Assembly (NCBI RefSeq): GCF_001886715.1
Contig: NZ_CP018082.1
Span: 930,001-994,000 of the forward strand
Source of the DNA: Nocardia mangyaensis
GTDB lineage: Bacteria; Actinomycetota; Actinomycetes; Mycobacteriales; Mycobacteriaceae
Direction: 5' to 3'
DNA length: 64,000 nucleotides
The translations under genes were made by a program, and so were the position numbers. Numbering within the stretch: the stretch's first letter is position 1; each line of letters starts with the position of its first letter. Under the pieces are notes generated by a model. That model was not told the origin of the DNA and did not search any database. It saw only the letters and a program-made list of their open reading frames with translations. Shown piece by piece: positions 18,425 through 28,480 of this stretch.

Positions 18425-20947
18425 ATGTCTTCACCGGGGGCGCAGACCATCACCGTGCGCCATGATGGAACCGAACGAGTCTTCGAAGCGAGCCAGCAGA
18501 TCACCATGGGCCGTGCGCCCGAGGTCACGCTGTTCGTGGACAGTCCGCTGGTCTCGCGCGTGCACGCCACCCTGCGCTTCCAGAGCGGCGCCTGGGTACT
18601 CGCCGACAACGGCAGTACCAATGGCGTGTTCGTCGACGCGCGCAGGCTGAGCCAGCCCGTGTCGATCGACCGGCCCACCCAGGTGCGCCTCGGCGACGCC
18701 GTCACCGGGCCGCTGCTGCACCTGGTGCCCGCCGCGCCCGCCGCTCGGCACGCCGCCACCATGCTCGCGCCGCCGTCGCAGCCGCAACAACCGCAGCACC
18801 GTCCGCCGCAGCGGCCGCAGTTCCCGCCGCCGTCCCGGCAACAACCGCACGTCCAGCAGCCGCAGTACGTCCCGACCTCGCAGCTGCCCTCGCAGCCCGC
18901 GGCGCCGCAGGACAACATCAACATGACCCGCCGCGCGGATTCCTCGATGCTGCCGCCGGTGCGCAAGGCGGCCTCGACCGAACCGGTCGCTCGTGGCGAT
19001 CGCGTTCCGCCCGGCGGTCTGAGCATCGGCCGCACCGCCGACAACCAGATCGTGGTCAACGATCCGCTGGCTTCGCGCAAGCACGCCCGGCTGATCGCGA
19101 CTTCGGAGGGGCTGGTCGTCGAGGATCTCGGCTCGGCCAACGGCACCTTCGTCAACGGTCACCGCCAGCAGCGCACGGTGCTGCGCGAGCGTGACATCGT
19201 CACCATCGGCAACATCGACTTCGTCGTCGCCCAGGGCACGCTGGCGCATCGGCAGAAGCCGGTCGCCGAGCTCGGCCTGTCGGTGCATGGGGTCGGGTTC
19301 ACCGTCGAGAACAACAAGCAGCTGCTCGTCGATGTCAACGTGCAGGCGGGCCGCGGCACGCTGACCGCGCTGATCGGCCCCTCCGGCGCGGGCAAGTCGA
19401 CGCTGGCGAAACTGGTCGCGGGCAGCACCCACCCCTCCGCCGGTGTGGTCACCTTCGAGGGGCACAACCTGCACGCCGAGTACGAGGCGCTGCGTTCCCG
19501 CATCGGCATGGTCCCGCAGGACGACGTGCTGCACCGCCAGCTCACCGTCCGCCAGGCGCTCGGCTTCGCCGCCGAACTGCGCCTGCCGCCCGACAGCACC
19601 AAGGCCGATCGCCAGCAGGTGATCGACGGTGTGCTGAAAGAACTCTCGCTCACCGCGCACGCCGACACCAGAGTCGACCGGCTCTCCGGCGGGCAGCGCA
19701 AGCGCGCGTCGGTGGCGATGGAACTGCTCACCGGCCCGTCGCTGCTGATCCTGGACGAACCGACCTCGGGCCTGGACCCGGCGCTGGACCGGCAGGTCAT
19801 GCAGATGCTGCGCGAACTGGCCGATGCCGGTCGTGTGGTGATCGTGGTGACCCACTCCGTCGCCTGCCTGGACATGTGTGACCAGGTGGTGCTGCTCGCG
19901 CCCGGCGGCAAGACCGCTTTCGCCGGAAACCCCGGCGGGGTCGGTGCCGCGATGGGTACCGCGGACTGGGCGGAGATCTTCGCCCAGGTCGCGGCCGAAC
20001 CCGATCGGGCCTTCGCGGCCTACCGGTCCAGACAGGCGTTCGTGCCGCCGCCACCGCCGCCCGCGCCGCCGCGCAACGGCAACAGCGGCGCCCCACCGCA
20101 ATCCAACGCGACGCGCCAGTTCAGCACACTGGTGCGCAGGCAGCTACGGCTGATCCTCGCCGACCGCGGCTATCTGGCGTTCCTGGTGGTGCTGCCGTTC
20201 ATCCTCGGCGCGTTGTCGCTGGTGGTGCCGGGTAGCGACGGTTTCACCGCGGGACCGCTGATCGCCCAGCCCGACGGCTCGTTCATGCGCGCCAGCGGTG
20301 GTGAGGCGCAACAGTTGCTGGTGGTGCTCATTCTCGGCGCCTGCTTCATGGGCGCCACGCTCACGGTGCGCGATCTGGTCGGCGAGCGCTCGATCTTCCA
20401 TCGCGAACGCGCGGTCGGCCTGCTGCCCTCGGCGTACCTGCTGGCCAAGATCGCCGTGTTCAGCGTGACCGCGTTCCTGCAGTCGGCGGTGCTGGTCGGC
20501 ATCACCTTCCTCGGTAAGAAGGCACCGGCCGAGGGCGCGCTGATTCCCAACGGCGCCATCGAACTGTATTTCGACATCGCGATGACCGCGGTGTGCTGTG
20601 TGGTGTTCGGTCTGCTGATGTCGAGCCTGGCCAAGTCCAACGAGCAGGTCATGCCGATGCTCGTGGTGATGATCATGGTGCAGCTGGTGATGGCGGGTGG
20701 CCTGATCCCGGTCACCGACCGCGTCGGCCTCGAACAGATCTCCTACCTGTTCCCCTCCCGCTGGGGGTACGCGGCGGGAGCCTCGACGGTGGATCTGCGG
20801 GAGCTGGTCCTCGGTGCGCAGGAGGACGCGCTGTGGGTGCATTCCCCGGGGATCTGGATCTTCAACATCGTGATGGTCATCGTGATCACCTCGATCCTGG
20901 CTGTGATCACCTGGACCCGCCTACGTCTGAAGAAGGCGCAGGCATGA
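18425..20947 (+). CDS. FHA-FHA-ABC exporter (Rv1747-like)
   Basis: An 840-residue fusion of two FHA domains, an ABC ATPase and an ABC-2 permease. The first FHA domain (about 20-100) has SRVHATL and STNGVF; the second (about 195-285) has IGRTADN, SRKHARL and SANGTF. A Gln/Pro-rich linker joins them. The ATPase has GPSGAGKS, LSGGQRKR and LLILDEPTSGLD. The C-terminal 260 residues hold about six membrane segments. Rv1747 of M. tuberculosis has this layout and is controlled by the kinase PknF; a comparable link to the local kinase is inferred. TAGTAT at 18412-18417, seven bases before the ATG, suggests a leaderless mRNA. Confidence 0.93.
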   Translation: MSSPGAQTITVRHDGTERVFEASQQITMGRAPEVTLFVDSPLVSRVHATLRFQSGAWVLADNGSTNGVFVDARRLSQPVSIDRPTQVRLGDAVTGPLLHLVPAAPAARHAATMLAPPSQPQQPQHRPPQRPQFPPPSRQQPHVQQPQYVPTSQLPSQPAAPQDNINMTRRADSSMLPPVRKAASTEPVARGDRVPPGGLSIGRTADNQIVVNDPLASRKHARLIATSEGLVVEDLGSANGTFVNGHRQQRTVLRERDIVTIGNIDFVVAQGTLAHRQKPVAELGLSVHGVGFTVENNKQLLVDVNVQAGRGTLTALIGPSGAGKSTLAKLVAGSTHPSAGVVTFEGHNLHAEYEALRSRIGMVPQDDVLHRQLTVRQALGFAAELRLPPDSTKADRQQVIDGVLKELSLTAHADTRVDRLSGGQRKRASVAMELLTGPSLLILDEPTSGLDPALDRQVMQMLRELADAGRVVIVVTHSVACLDMCDQVVLLAPGGKTAFAGNPGGVGAAMGTADWAEIFAQVAAEPDRAFAAYRSRQAFVPPPPPPAPPRNGNSGAPPQSNATRQFSTLVRRQLRLILADRGYLAFLVVLPFILGALSLVVPGSDGFTAGPLIAQPDGSFMRASGGEAQQLLVVLILGACFMGATLTVRDLVGERSIFHRERAVGLLPSAYLLAKIAVFSVTAFLQSAVLVGITFLGKKAPAEGALIPNGAIELYFDIAMTAVCCVVFGLLMSSLAKSNEQVMPMLVVMIMVQLVMAGGLIPVTDRVGLEQISYLFPSRWGYAAGASTVDLRELVLGAQEDALWVHSPGIWIFNIVMVIVITSILAVITWTRLRLKKAQA

Positions 20948-21020
20948 GGAATCGGCAGGTCAGGGCCATGTCGGTGGGCACGATGCGCGTGTCGCCGATC
21001 GAGCGGGCACACTTGAGCCT

Positions 21021-22382
21021 GTGACCGTTCGAGTTGGGGCCCTGCATCTGGGGTGGGACGTGGTGTCCGTTGCCGCGGGGGGCGATGGCACCCCGATCCG
21101 CCCGGTCCAGGTCGAGGGCACCTATACCCCGCCCGCCTACCTGCTCGCCGACGCGGCGGGCAGGCTGCACACCGCCGGCGTCGATCGGCAGCGACCTGAC
21201 CTGGGGATGGCGATCGCCGATGTGCGTGACATCCTCGGGCACCCGCAGATCGTGATCGCCGGGGCGACCTGGCCCGCCGAACTGGTGTTCCGGGCCCGGC
21301 TCTACAACCCGCTGGCCGCGGTCGGCAAGTACCTGCGCGGCAAGCCGCGACTGGTGGCGCTGCCATATCCGGACAGCTGGCCCGAGGACAAGGTGGAGGT
21401 GTACGCGGCGCTGGTCGAGCAGCTCGACGTGGTGGTCGAACCGCTGCCCGAGTCGGTCGCGCTCTCGGGATATGTGCGCGCGCTCGGGCTGGTCTCACCG
21501 CCGAGCGAGCGGCATCGCACCGGCATCGGCGCCACCGGCGTGTACTCCGACGGCCGGATGCTGCTGGTCGTGGCGGTGCACGGGGACGACGAGCAGCCGA
21601 CCGAGTCGGTCGAGGTGCCGGTGAGCGCCGAGTCGCTGCGCGATGCCCGCTCGGCCGACAATGTGGTCATCGAGGCGATGGCGGCAGCCCGCTCGATCGG
21701 CGCCGACACCTCGACGGTGCTGCTCGCGGGCAATGTCTGTTTCAACGACGCGCTGCGGCTGGCTTTCCAGAACCACCTCGGTCAGCGCCTGCACGTGGCC
21801 GACCACCCGATGCACGCGCTGGTGCTCGGCGCCTCGCACCTGCTGGTCACCGATCCCGGACTCGACGACGAGGACTACGCCGAGCCCCAGCACCCCGGCC
21901 AGGCCTACGCCGCCCAGGTCGGCTGGGGCGCGCCGCCGCAGGCTCCGCCGGGCGCGCAGCCGCCGGGTCCATCCGGATTCGTCGCCGGTCCGGCCACGCA
22001 GTCCTCGGCCCCGCCCCCGCCGTCCAGCGGATCGCCGCGCCACGCCCTCGCCTCCGACGATGACGACGACGATGACGACCGCCGCGGCAAGCTGCTCGGC
22101 AAGGTGAAGAAGGGCTTCTTCGGCGCACCGGCCGTGGTGGGCGCGCTCGCGCTGGCCGCGACCGCCTGGTCCGCCGAGCCCGCTGTCGCGCTGGCCGAGG
22201 ACCGGGGCAGCTGCGCGTTCACCCCGTACGCGAACACGGTGCCACCCGAGGGCATCGCCAGCGCGCGCGGCGGCCTGGTCGTCGACGACCGCACCTGCGT
22301 CACTCCCGGCATCGAAACCCTGCGCTACCGCATCCCCGGAACGGCGGGCACGACCGACCCCGGTCCGCCGGTGGTGATCTAG
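21021..22382 (+). CDS. Actin/Hsp70-like membrane protein with acidic linker
   Basis: A 453-residue protein starting at GTG. Residues 1-280 resemble a divergent actin/Hsp70-like fold of the kind found beside type VII loci; canonical nucleotide-binding loops are not obvious. A Gly/Pro-rich linker and a run of seven aspartates (about 347-353) precede one membrane helix (about 368-390). A small outside tail has two cysteines. It follows the FHA-ABC exporter by 73 bases. It resembles in layout, though not clearly in sequence, the Rv3446c-like protein at the other end of the inserted block. Function unknown. Confidence 0.7.
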   Translation: MTVRVGALHLGWDVVSVAAGGDGTPIRPVQVEGTYTPPAYLLADAAGRLHTAGVDRQRPDLGMAIADVRDILGHPQIVIAGATWPAELVFRARLYNPLAAVGKYLRGKPRLVALPYPDSWPEDKVEVYAALVEQLDVVVEPLPESVALSGYVRALGLVSPPSERHRTGIGATGVYSDGRMLLVVAVHGDDEQPTESVEVPVSAESLRDARSADNVVIEAMAAARSIGADTSTVLLAGNVCFNDALRLAFQNHLGQRLHVADHPMHALVLGASHLLVTDPGLDDEDYAEPQHPGQAYAAQVGWGAPPQAPPGAQPPGPSGFVAGPATQSSAPPPPSSGSPRHALASDDDDDDDDRRGKLLGKVKKGFFGAPAVVGALALAATAWSAEPAVALAEDRGSCAFTPYANTVPPEGIASARGGLVVDDRTCVTPGIETLRYRIPGTAGTTDPGPPVVI

Positions 22383-22414
22383 CGCCCGATGACGGGCGTG
22401 TGATACCCGGCTGG

Positions 22415-22501
22415 TATCGTAGCTCGCTGGCGTGTGGAACGTCGAACCGTTCGCGGATCGACGTCTCCTCGAAGTCCCGGGTCTCCACCAGCCGCCGGGA
22501 C
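22415..22501 (+). promoter_or_regulatory. rplM-rpsI promoter and leader hairpin
   Basis: TATCGT at 22415-22420 is a likely -10 for the ribosomal protein operon. In the leader, GTCCCGG (22474-22480) can pair with CCGGGAC (22495-22501). L13 leaders are autoregulatory in some bacteria; whether this one is cannot be told from sequence. Confidence 0.4.
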
Positions 22502-22554
22502 AGTGTCGACCCACACCCGTGGCTGGCAACACCGACGACAGACAGGGAACGACT

Positions 22555-22998
22555 GTGCCTACGTACAGCCCCAAGGCGGGTGACGTCACCCGTAAGTGGT
22601 ACGTCATCGACGCCACTGACGTAGTCCTCGGCCGTCTCGCCGTGCAGGCCGCTGGCCTGCTGCGCGGCAAGGGCAAGCCGACCTACGCACCGCACGTCGA
22701 TGGTGGCGACTTCGTCATCATCATCAACGCGGACAAGGTTGCCATCTCCGGCAACAAGAAGCAGGACAAGCTCATCCACCACCACAGCGGACACCCGGGC
22801 GGCCTCAAGTCGCGCACTGTCGGCGAGGTGTTGGCGACCCGCCCCGATCGTCTCGTGGAGAAGGCCGTCAAGGGCATGATCCCGAAGAACAAGCTGGGTA
22901 ACGCGATCGCGGGCAAGCTGAAGGTCTACGCAGGCCCGAACCACCCCCACGCCGCGCAGCAGCCGGTTCCGTTCGAGATCAAGCAGGTGGCCCAGTGA
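22555..22998 (+). CDS. rplM: 50S ribosomal protein L13
   Basis: L13 of the large subunit, 147 residues, the usual length. Visible hallmarks include [30 protein letters not shown] and the C-terminal [15 protein letters not shown]. The GTG start gives the standard N-terminus; a longer upstream frame is not supported. It overlaps rpsI by four bases (GTGA). Confidence 0.98.
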   Translation: MPTYSPKAGDVTRKWYVIDATDVVLGRLAVQAAGLLRGKGKPTYAPHVDGGDFVIIINADKVAISGNKKQDKLIHHHSGHPGGLKSRTVGEVLATRPDRLVEKAVKGMIPKNKLGNAIAGKLKVYAGPNHPHAAQQPVPFEIKQVAQ

Positions 22999-23513
22999 CC
23001 GCTCCTGAAGAGTTCACCCCCGAAGAGTTCGAGGCGACCGAAGAGGCCGTCGTCGAGATCGTCGAAGACGGCGAAGGCTACGAAGCCGAGTACGTCGAAG
23101 AGGCCGCGTTCGAGCCGATCGTGATCGATCGCCCGGTGCAGACCGTCGGCCGCCGTAAGGAAGCCGTCGTCCGCGTGCGCCTGGTTCCCGGTTCGGGCAA
23201 CTTCGAGCTCAACGGCCGCACCATCGAGGATTACTTCCCGAACAAGGTGCACCAGCAGCTCGTGAAGTCCCCGCTGGTCACCGTCGAGCGCGTCGAGAAC
23301 TTCGACATCTACGCTCGCCTGGTCGGTGGCGGCCCGTCGGGTCAGGCAGGCGCCCTGCGTCTGGCCATCGCCCGCGCGCTGATCGAGGTCACCCCGGAGG
23401 ATCGCCCCGCGCTCAAGCGCGCCGGCTTCCTGACGCGTGACCCGCGTGCCACCGAGCGCAAGAAGTACGGCCTGAAGAAGGCCCGTAAGGCGCCTCAGTA
23501 CTCGAAGCGCTGA
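22995..23513 (+). CDS. rpsI: 30S ribosomal protein S9
   Basis: S9 of the small subunit, 172 residues. An acidic Glu-rich extension of about 45 residues precedes the conserved core ([29 protein letters not shown]) and the basic tail ending KAPQYSKR, which reaches the decoding site. Such acidic extensions are common in actinobacterial S9. It is coupled to rplM through a GTGA overlap. Confidence 0.98.
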   Translation: MTAPEEFTPEEFEATEEAVVEIVEDGEGYEAEYVEEAAFEPIVIDRPVQTVGRRKEAVVRVRLVPGSGNFELNGRTIEDYFPNKVHQQLVKSPLVTVERVENFDIYARLVGGGPSGQAGALRLAIARALIEVTPEDRPALKRAGFLTRDPRATERKKYGLKKARKAPQYSKR

Positions 23514-23554
23514 TTTACGCACCGTCGACCACGGTCCTTCACATACGCTATGTA

Positions 23555-23583
23555 TGCTCCCTGCGCGAGCGGGGATGAACCCG
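23555..23583 (+). repeat. Solitary type I-E CRISPR-repeat-like sequence
   Basis: The 29-base stretch contains GCGCGAGCGGGGATGAACC, which matches the 3' two thirds of actinobacterial type I-E repeats; TCCCTGC (23558-23564) pairs with GCGGGGA (23569-23575) around a GCGA loop, with one G-T pair. There is no second copy 61 bases away and no cas gene in the window, so this is not an array. See findings. Confidence 0.55.
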
Positions 23584-23601
23584 GTCGACGGAGCACGTGT
23601 G

Positions 23602-23640
23602 CGAGAGCAGGCTTCCAGCACGGCTGGTCGCCTGCTCTCG
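23602..23640 (+). promoter_or_regulatory. Hairpin in the rpsI-glmM gap
   Basis: CGAGAGCAGGC (23602-23612) and GCCTGCTCTCG (23630-23640) are perfect 11-base inverted repeats around a 17-base loop. It could end the rplM-rpsI transcript, or act in the glmM leader 38 bases before the ATG if the promoter lies further upstream. There is no U-tract. Confidence 0.5.
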
Positions 23641-23677
23641 TGCTGTATTCGGGGACCTACTACCTGTAGAGGGATTC

Positions 23678-25015
<1,338 letters not shown>

Positions 25016-25146
25016 CTGCGTCTGGCGGGACCGGCCGGGTCCATCTACTATCGGCATACGCCATCAGGACCTGTGTGCCCGTGGCGCGTGTGCTGCTCGG
25101 CGCACCGGATGATTTGGCGCGCAGCACGATTCGAAGGGGGCCGCTC

Positions 25147-25515
25147 ATGGTGTCGCCGCTGCCTGCGCACAATTACCGCGATCAGAACCAGTATCCGTAC
25201 GAATACGGCGAGCAGCATCCGCCGCATCGCTGTGGTGGAGCCTGCGGTCGGCCGGGCTGCCGCGACGTGCCGCAGGGGTATTCACACACGGTGCCGATCC
25301 GCGACGAGGGCTATGGTCAGCCGGTCGACCCCTACGAGCCGATCGCCGAACCGACTTCGACGTTCCGTCCGCCGCGGACCCGGCGGACGCGCTCGCTGGT
25401 CGCGGTGCTGCTCGTCCTCGGTGTCACCGGAGCGGCCGGGCTGGTCGGGGCCAAACTCGGCTCCGACATCGACTTGTTCGGCGCGCCCCTGACCGTCGTG
25501 GCGCGGTCCTACTGA
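25147..25515 (+). CDS. Small single-pass membrane protein, unknown function
   Basis: A 122-residue protein with a His/Cys-containing hydrophilic N-terminal half (HRCGGACGRPGC) and one membrane helix near residues 84-105. I chose the ATG at 25147, which has AAGGGGG upstream; an in-frame GTG at 25075 would add 24 residues. TACTAT at 25048-25053 may be the -10. Its stop abuts the stop of the convergent gene at 25516 with no base between. The Cys cluster might bind metal, but nothing else supports that. Confidence 0.6.
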   Translation: MVSPLPAHNYRDQNQYPYEYGEQHPPHRCGGACGRPGCRDVPQGYSHTVPIRDEGYGQPVDPYEPIAEPTSTFRPPRTRRTRSLVAVLLVLGVTGAAGLVGAKLGSDIDLFGAPLTVVARSY

Positions 25516-25947
25516 TCAGAACTGGCCCGCGAGGAAACCGCTGAACAGGACGAGGAAGCCGCCGACCTCCCCGGCGATCAACCCGTACATCGACAGCCGC
25601 AGCGCGCCGGGGATCCGGCCGCGGAATTGGTTGGTGGTGTCGCGGCGCGCGCCGTGCAGGACGTAGCTGGCGATCGCGCCGACGAAGAACGCGAGAATCA
25701 CCAGGTCGGCGATCAGGTTGACCGCCGTCGGCCACGCGCTGAGCTCGGTGAACACCGCGAGCAATACCCCGGCGAAGGCGTACAGCAGCGCGGCGCGGTG
25801 GGCGATGTCGACGTAGACGTGCGCGGCGCCCCTGGGCGAGGTGCGGATGCCGTGGTATTTCCACGCGCCGAGCAGCAGGGCACTCAGGAAGATCAGACCC
25901 GTGCCGAGCAGGGTGATCCGCGTATCGATTCCCAGGGTGAATTCCAT
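25516..25947 (-). CDS. Four-helix integral membrane protein, unknown function
   Basis: 143 residues with about four membrane segments (near 11-28, 52-68, 75-97 and 118-140). No motif allows a functional call. It lies six bases downstream of the ABC-F gene on the same strand and is probably co-transcribed with it. Confidence 0.7.
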   Translation of the reverse strand: MEFTLGIDTRITLLGTGLIFLSALLLGAWKYHGIRTSPRGAAHVYVDIAHRAALLYAFAGVLLAVFTELSAWPTAVNLIADLVILAFFVGAIASYVLHGARRDTTNQFRGRIPGALRLSMYGLIAGEVGGFLVLFSGFLAGQF

Positions 25948-25953
25948 GGTGTC

Positions 25954-27594
25954 CTAGCTCTCGGTGAGTAACCCGGCCGCCATGTGCCAGCGGCGCGTCG
26001 CTCGGACAGAATCCAGCATCCGGCGGTCATGCGTAACCAGAATCAATGTGCCGGTGAAGGATTCGACCGCCTGCTCGAGCTGTTCGATGGCGGGCAGGTC
26101 GAGGTGGTTGGTCGGCTCGTCGAGGACGAGCAGGTTCACCCCGCGCGCCTGCAGCAGGGCCAGCGCGGCGCGGGTGCGCTCGCCGGGGGACAGGGTGTCG
26201 CAGGCGCGGTTCACGTGTGGGCCGCGCAGGCCGAATTTGGCCAGCAGGGTGCGGATTTCGGCGTCGGGCCAGTCGGGCATCGCCGCGCCGAAGGTCTCGG
26301 CCAGCGGTGCGGCACCGCGGAACAGCCCGCGCGCCTGATCGACCTCGCCGATGTGCACGCCCGACCCCAGCGCGGCCGAACCGGAATCGGGCGCGATCTT
26401 GCCGAGCAGCAGTCCGAGCAGCGTGGACTTGCCCGAACCGTTGGCGCCGGTGAGCACGATCCGGTCGGCCCAGTCGATCTGGGTGGTGACCGGGCCGAGG
26501 GTGAACTCGCCGCGGCGCACCGTCGCGTTCACCGCCGTCGCCACCACCGCGCCGCTGCGGGGAGCGGTCGCGATCTGCATTCGCAGCTCCCACTCCTTGC
26601 GCGGTTCCTCGACCACGTCGAGACGTTCGATACGACGCTGGGTCTGGCGGGCCTTGGCCGCCTGCTTCTCGGTGGATTCGGCGCGGGTCTTGCGGCCCAT
26701 CTTGTCGGAATCGTTTTTGCCCTTGCGACGCGCGTTGCGTACGCCGTGCTCGAGCCAGTTGCGCTGCATCTGCGCGCGCGCCTCCAAACCCGCCTTGGTG
26801 TCGGCGAATTCGTCATAGGCCTCGCGGGCGTGCTTGCGGGCGATCTCGCGTTCGGCCAGGTACGCCTCGTACCCGCCGTCGTAGAGGCCGACCTGCTGCT
26901 GGGCCAGATCCAATTCCAGGATCCGATTCACGGTGCGCGCCAAAAACTCCCGGTCGTGGCTGATCACCATCAGCGGCACCCTGACCCCGGTGACGAAGCG
27001 TTCGAGCCGGTCGAGGCCGTCGAGGTCGAGATCGTTGGTCGGCTCGTCGAGCAGCAGGACGTCGAACCGGGACAGCAGCACCGAGGCCAGCCCCGCACGG
27101 GCAGCCTGGCCGCCGGACAGGCCGGTCATCGGGGTGTCGAGACCACCGGGAAGGCCGTCGATGAGCCCGAGGTCGGCGGCCACCTCCTCGGCGCGCTGGT
27201 CCAGATCGGCGCCGCCGAGGGCGAGCCAGTGTTCGAGCGCGGGGGAGTAGTCGTCCTCACCTCCGTCGCCGAGGCGTTCCGCCGCGGCGTCCATCGCCTG
27301 CTGGGCGTGCGCGACTCCCGTTCGCCGGGTGAGGAATTCGAGCACCGACTCGCCGTCGACGCGCTCGGGTTCCTGCGCCAGGTAGCCCACCGTGGCATCC
27401 GGTGGGCTCAGCGTGATCGTGCCGTCGCCCGGGTCGCGCTCGGCCAGCATCCGCAGCAGCGTCGACTTGCCCGCGCCGTTCACCCCGACCAGCCCGATCA
27501 CGTCGCCGGGGGCGAGGGTGAAGTCGAGGTCGGCGAACAGGGTCCGTTCGGCGTGCCCGGCGGACAGACCGGTCGCTTGCAATGTCGTGCTCAC
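25954..27594 (-). CDS. ABC-F family ATPase
   Basis: A soluble protein of 546 residues with two ABC cassettes and no membrane segments, the layout of ABC-F proteins that act on ribosomes. The P-loops are GVNGAGKST and GANGSGKST; the signatures are LSGGQAARA and LSPGERTRA; the Walker B motifs are LLLDEPTNDLDL and LVLDEPTNHLDL. A charged inter-domain linker (about 240-330) carries the Lys/Arg-rich helices expected to reach the ribosome. It may be a housekeeping factor or an antibiotic-resistance protein; sequence alone does not decide. Start is GTG, without a strong ribosome site. Confidence 0.9.
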   Translation of the reverse strand: MSTTLQATGLSAGHAERTLFADLDFTLAPGDVIGLVGVNGAGKSTLLRMLAERDPGDGTITLSPPDATVGYLAQEPERVDGESVLEFLTRRTGVAHAQQAMDAAAERLGDGGEDDYSPALEHWLALGGADLDQRAEEVAADLGLIDGLPGGLDTPMTGLSGGQAARAGLASVLLSRFDVLLLDEPTNDLDLDGLDRLERFVTGVRVPLMVISHDREFLARTVNRILELDLAQQQVGLYDGGYEAYLAEREIARKHAREAYDEFADTKAGLEARAQMQRNWLEHGVRNARRKGKNDSDKMGRKTRAESTEKQAAKARQTQRRIERLDVVEEPRKEWELRMQIATAPRSGAVVATAVNATVRRGEFTLGPVTTQIDWADRIVLTGANGSGKSTLLGLLLGKIAPDSGSAALGSGVHIGEVDQARGLFRGAAPLAETFGAAMPDWPDAEIRTLLAKFGLRGPHVNRACDTLSPGERTRAALALLQARGVNLLVLDEPTNHLDLPAIEQLEQAVESFTGTLILVTHDRRMLDSVRATRRWHMAAGLLTES

Positions 27595-27740
27595 CTCGAA
27601 GAGTCTGCCCTTCTCGGGGTCCGACCCTGAGGCCGGGCCCGGCCGAAATCAGGGTGCGGATGGGTCTGTCGACCGATGCGGGCACCGGGTGTGGACCGGC
27701 ACAGTGGAGATATCACCGCCCGACAGGAAAGGCACCAACC

Positions 27741-27932
27741 ATGACTGCCCCCGCTCGCCGCCTCACCCGTTCGACCAGCGACAAGTGGATCGCCGGCGTC
27801 TGTGGCGGTCTGGCCGAGTACTTCGGCTGGAACGCCAACATCGTCCGCCTGGTCTTCGTCGCCTCCTGCCTGCTGCCCGGCCCGCAGTTCCTGATCTACC
27901 TGGCGATGTGGCTGATCATCCCCAAGAAGTAG
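27741..27932 (+). CDS. Small PspC domain protein
   Basis: A 63-residue protein that is almost entirely a PspC domain: WIAGVCGGLAEYFGWN followed by a hydrophobic helix ending WLIIPKK. PspC proteins are membrane regulators of envelope stress. GGAAAGG precedes the ATG. Two larger PspC proteins lie at 56.6-60.3 kb. It is monocistronic, with a terminator behind it. Confidence 0.85.
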   Translation: MTAPARRLTRSTSDKWIAGVCGGLAEYFGWNANIVRLVFVASCLLPGPQFLIYLAMWLIIPKK

Positions 27933-27953
27933 CGCCCGAGAGCCCCGACGGCC

Positions 27954-28000
27954 ACTCGCGGATGACAAGATGGTGGAGACCGCCGCCGTCATCCGCGAGT
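27954..28000 (+). terminator. Rho-independent terminator after the PspC gene
   Basis: ACTCGCGGATGAC (27954-27966) and GTCATCCGCGAGT (27988-28000) form a perfect 13-base stem with a 21-base loop, followed by TTCCGTTTTC. It starts 22 bases after the stop codon. Confidence 0.75.
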
Positions 28001-28020
28001 TTCCGTTTTCAGGAGGAGCC

Positions 28021-28329
28021 ATGGTCACCTCGGGCGAGATCCCCGGCCTCGGCCTGCCCGACATCGACGCCCACACCCCGCTCGGCGGCCTCGGCCCGGT
28101 CGAACTGCACCATCCCTCCCAGGACATCGACGGCGACGGCATCCTCGACACCAGCACCAGCAGCGATGACGAGGGCACCCGGATCTGGTCGGACTACGAC
28201 AACGACGGCCTGGCCGATCACGTGACCGTGGTCGAGGAGGACGGTGACTACGCGGCGTGGGAATACCGCCGTCATCCCGACGGGACCTCGGAGTGGATCA
28301 GGACCGACCAGGGCTCGCTGGGAAAGTAG
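28021..28329 (+). CDS. Small acidic Asp-rich protein (possibly DUF6802-type)
   Basis: A 102-residue acidic protein with a calcium-loop-like segment (DIDGDGILDT) and a second Asp-rich stretch (DYDNDGLADH). There is no signal peptide or membrane segment. AGGAGGAG before the ATG is a very strong ribosome site. It lies upstream of the type VII substrate-like cluster on the same strand, 151 bases away, so co-function is possible. The DUF6802 label is from memory and unsure. Confidence 0.65.
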   Translation: MVTSGEIPGLGLPDIDAHTPLGGLGPVELHHPSQDIDGDGILDTSTSSDDEGTRIWSDYDNDGLADHVTVVEEDGDYAAWEYRRHPDGTSEWIRTDQGSLGK

Positions 28330-28480
28330 CGAACGAGACCGTCGCTGTGATCGAATCCGATCGCGGCGATGTTCGTCGTGTGGCCGGTGGAACCGATTCG
28401 GCGTCGCGCGCGTCCAAATAGACAGGCGGTCTTCCGGGCGGTGGAGGGCGGCGGCAGGATCCGGAACGGAGGGGACGGAC

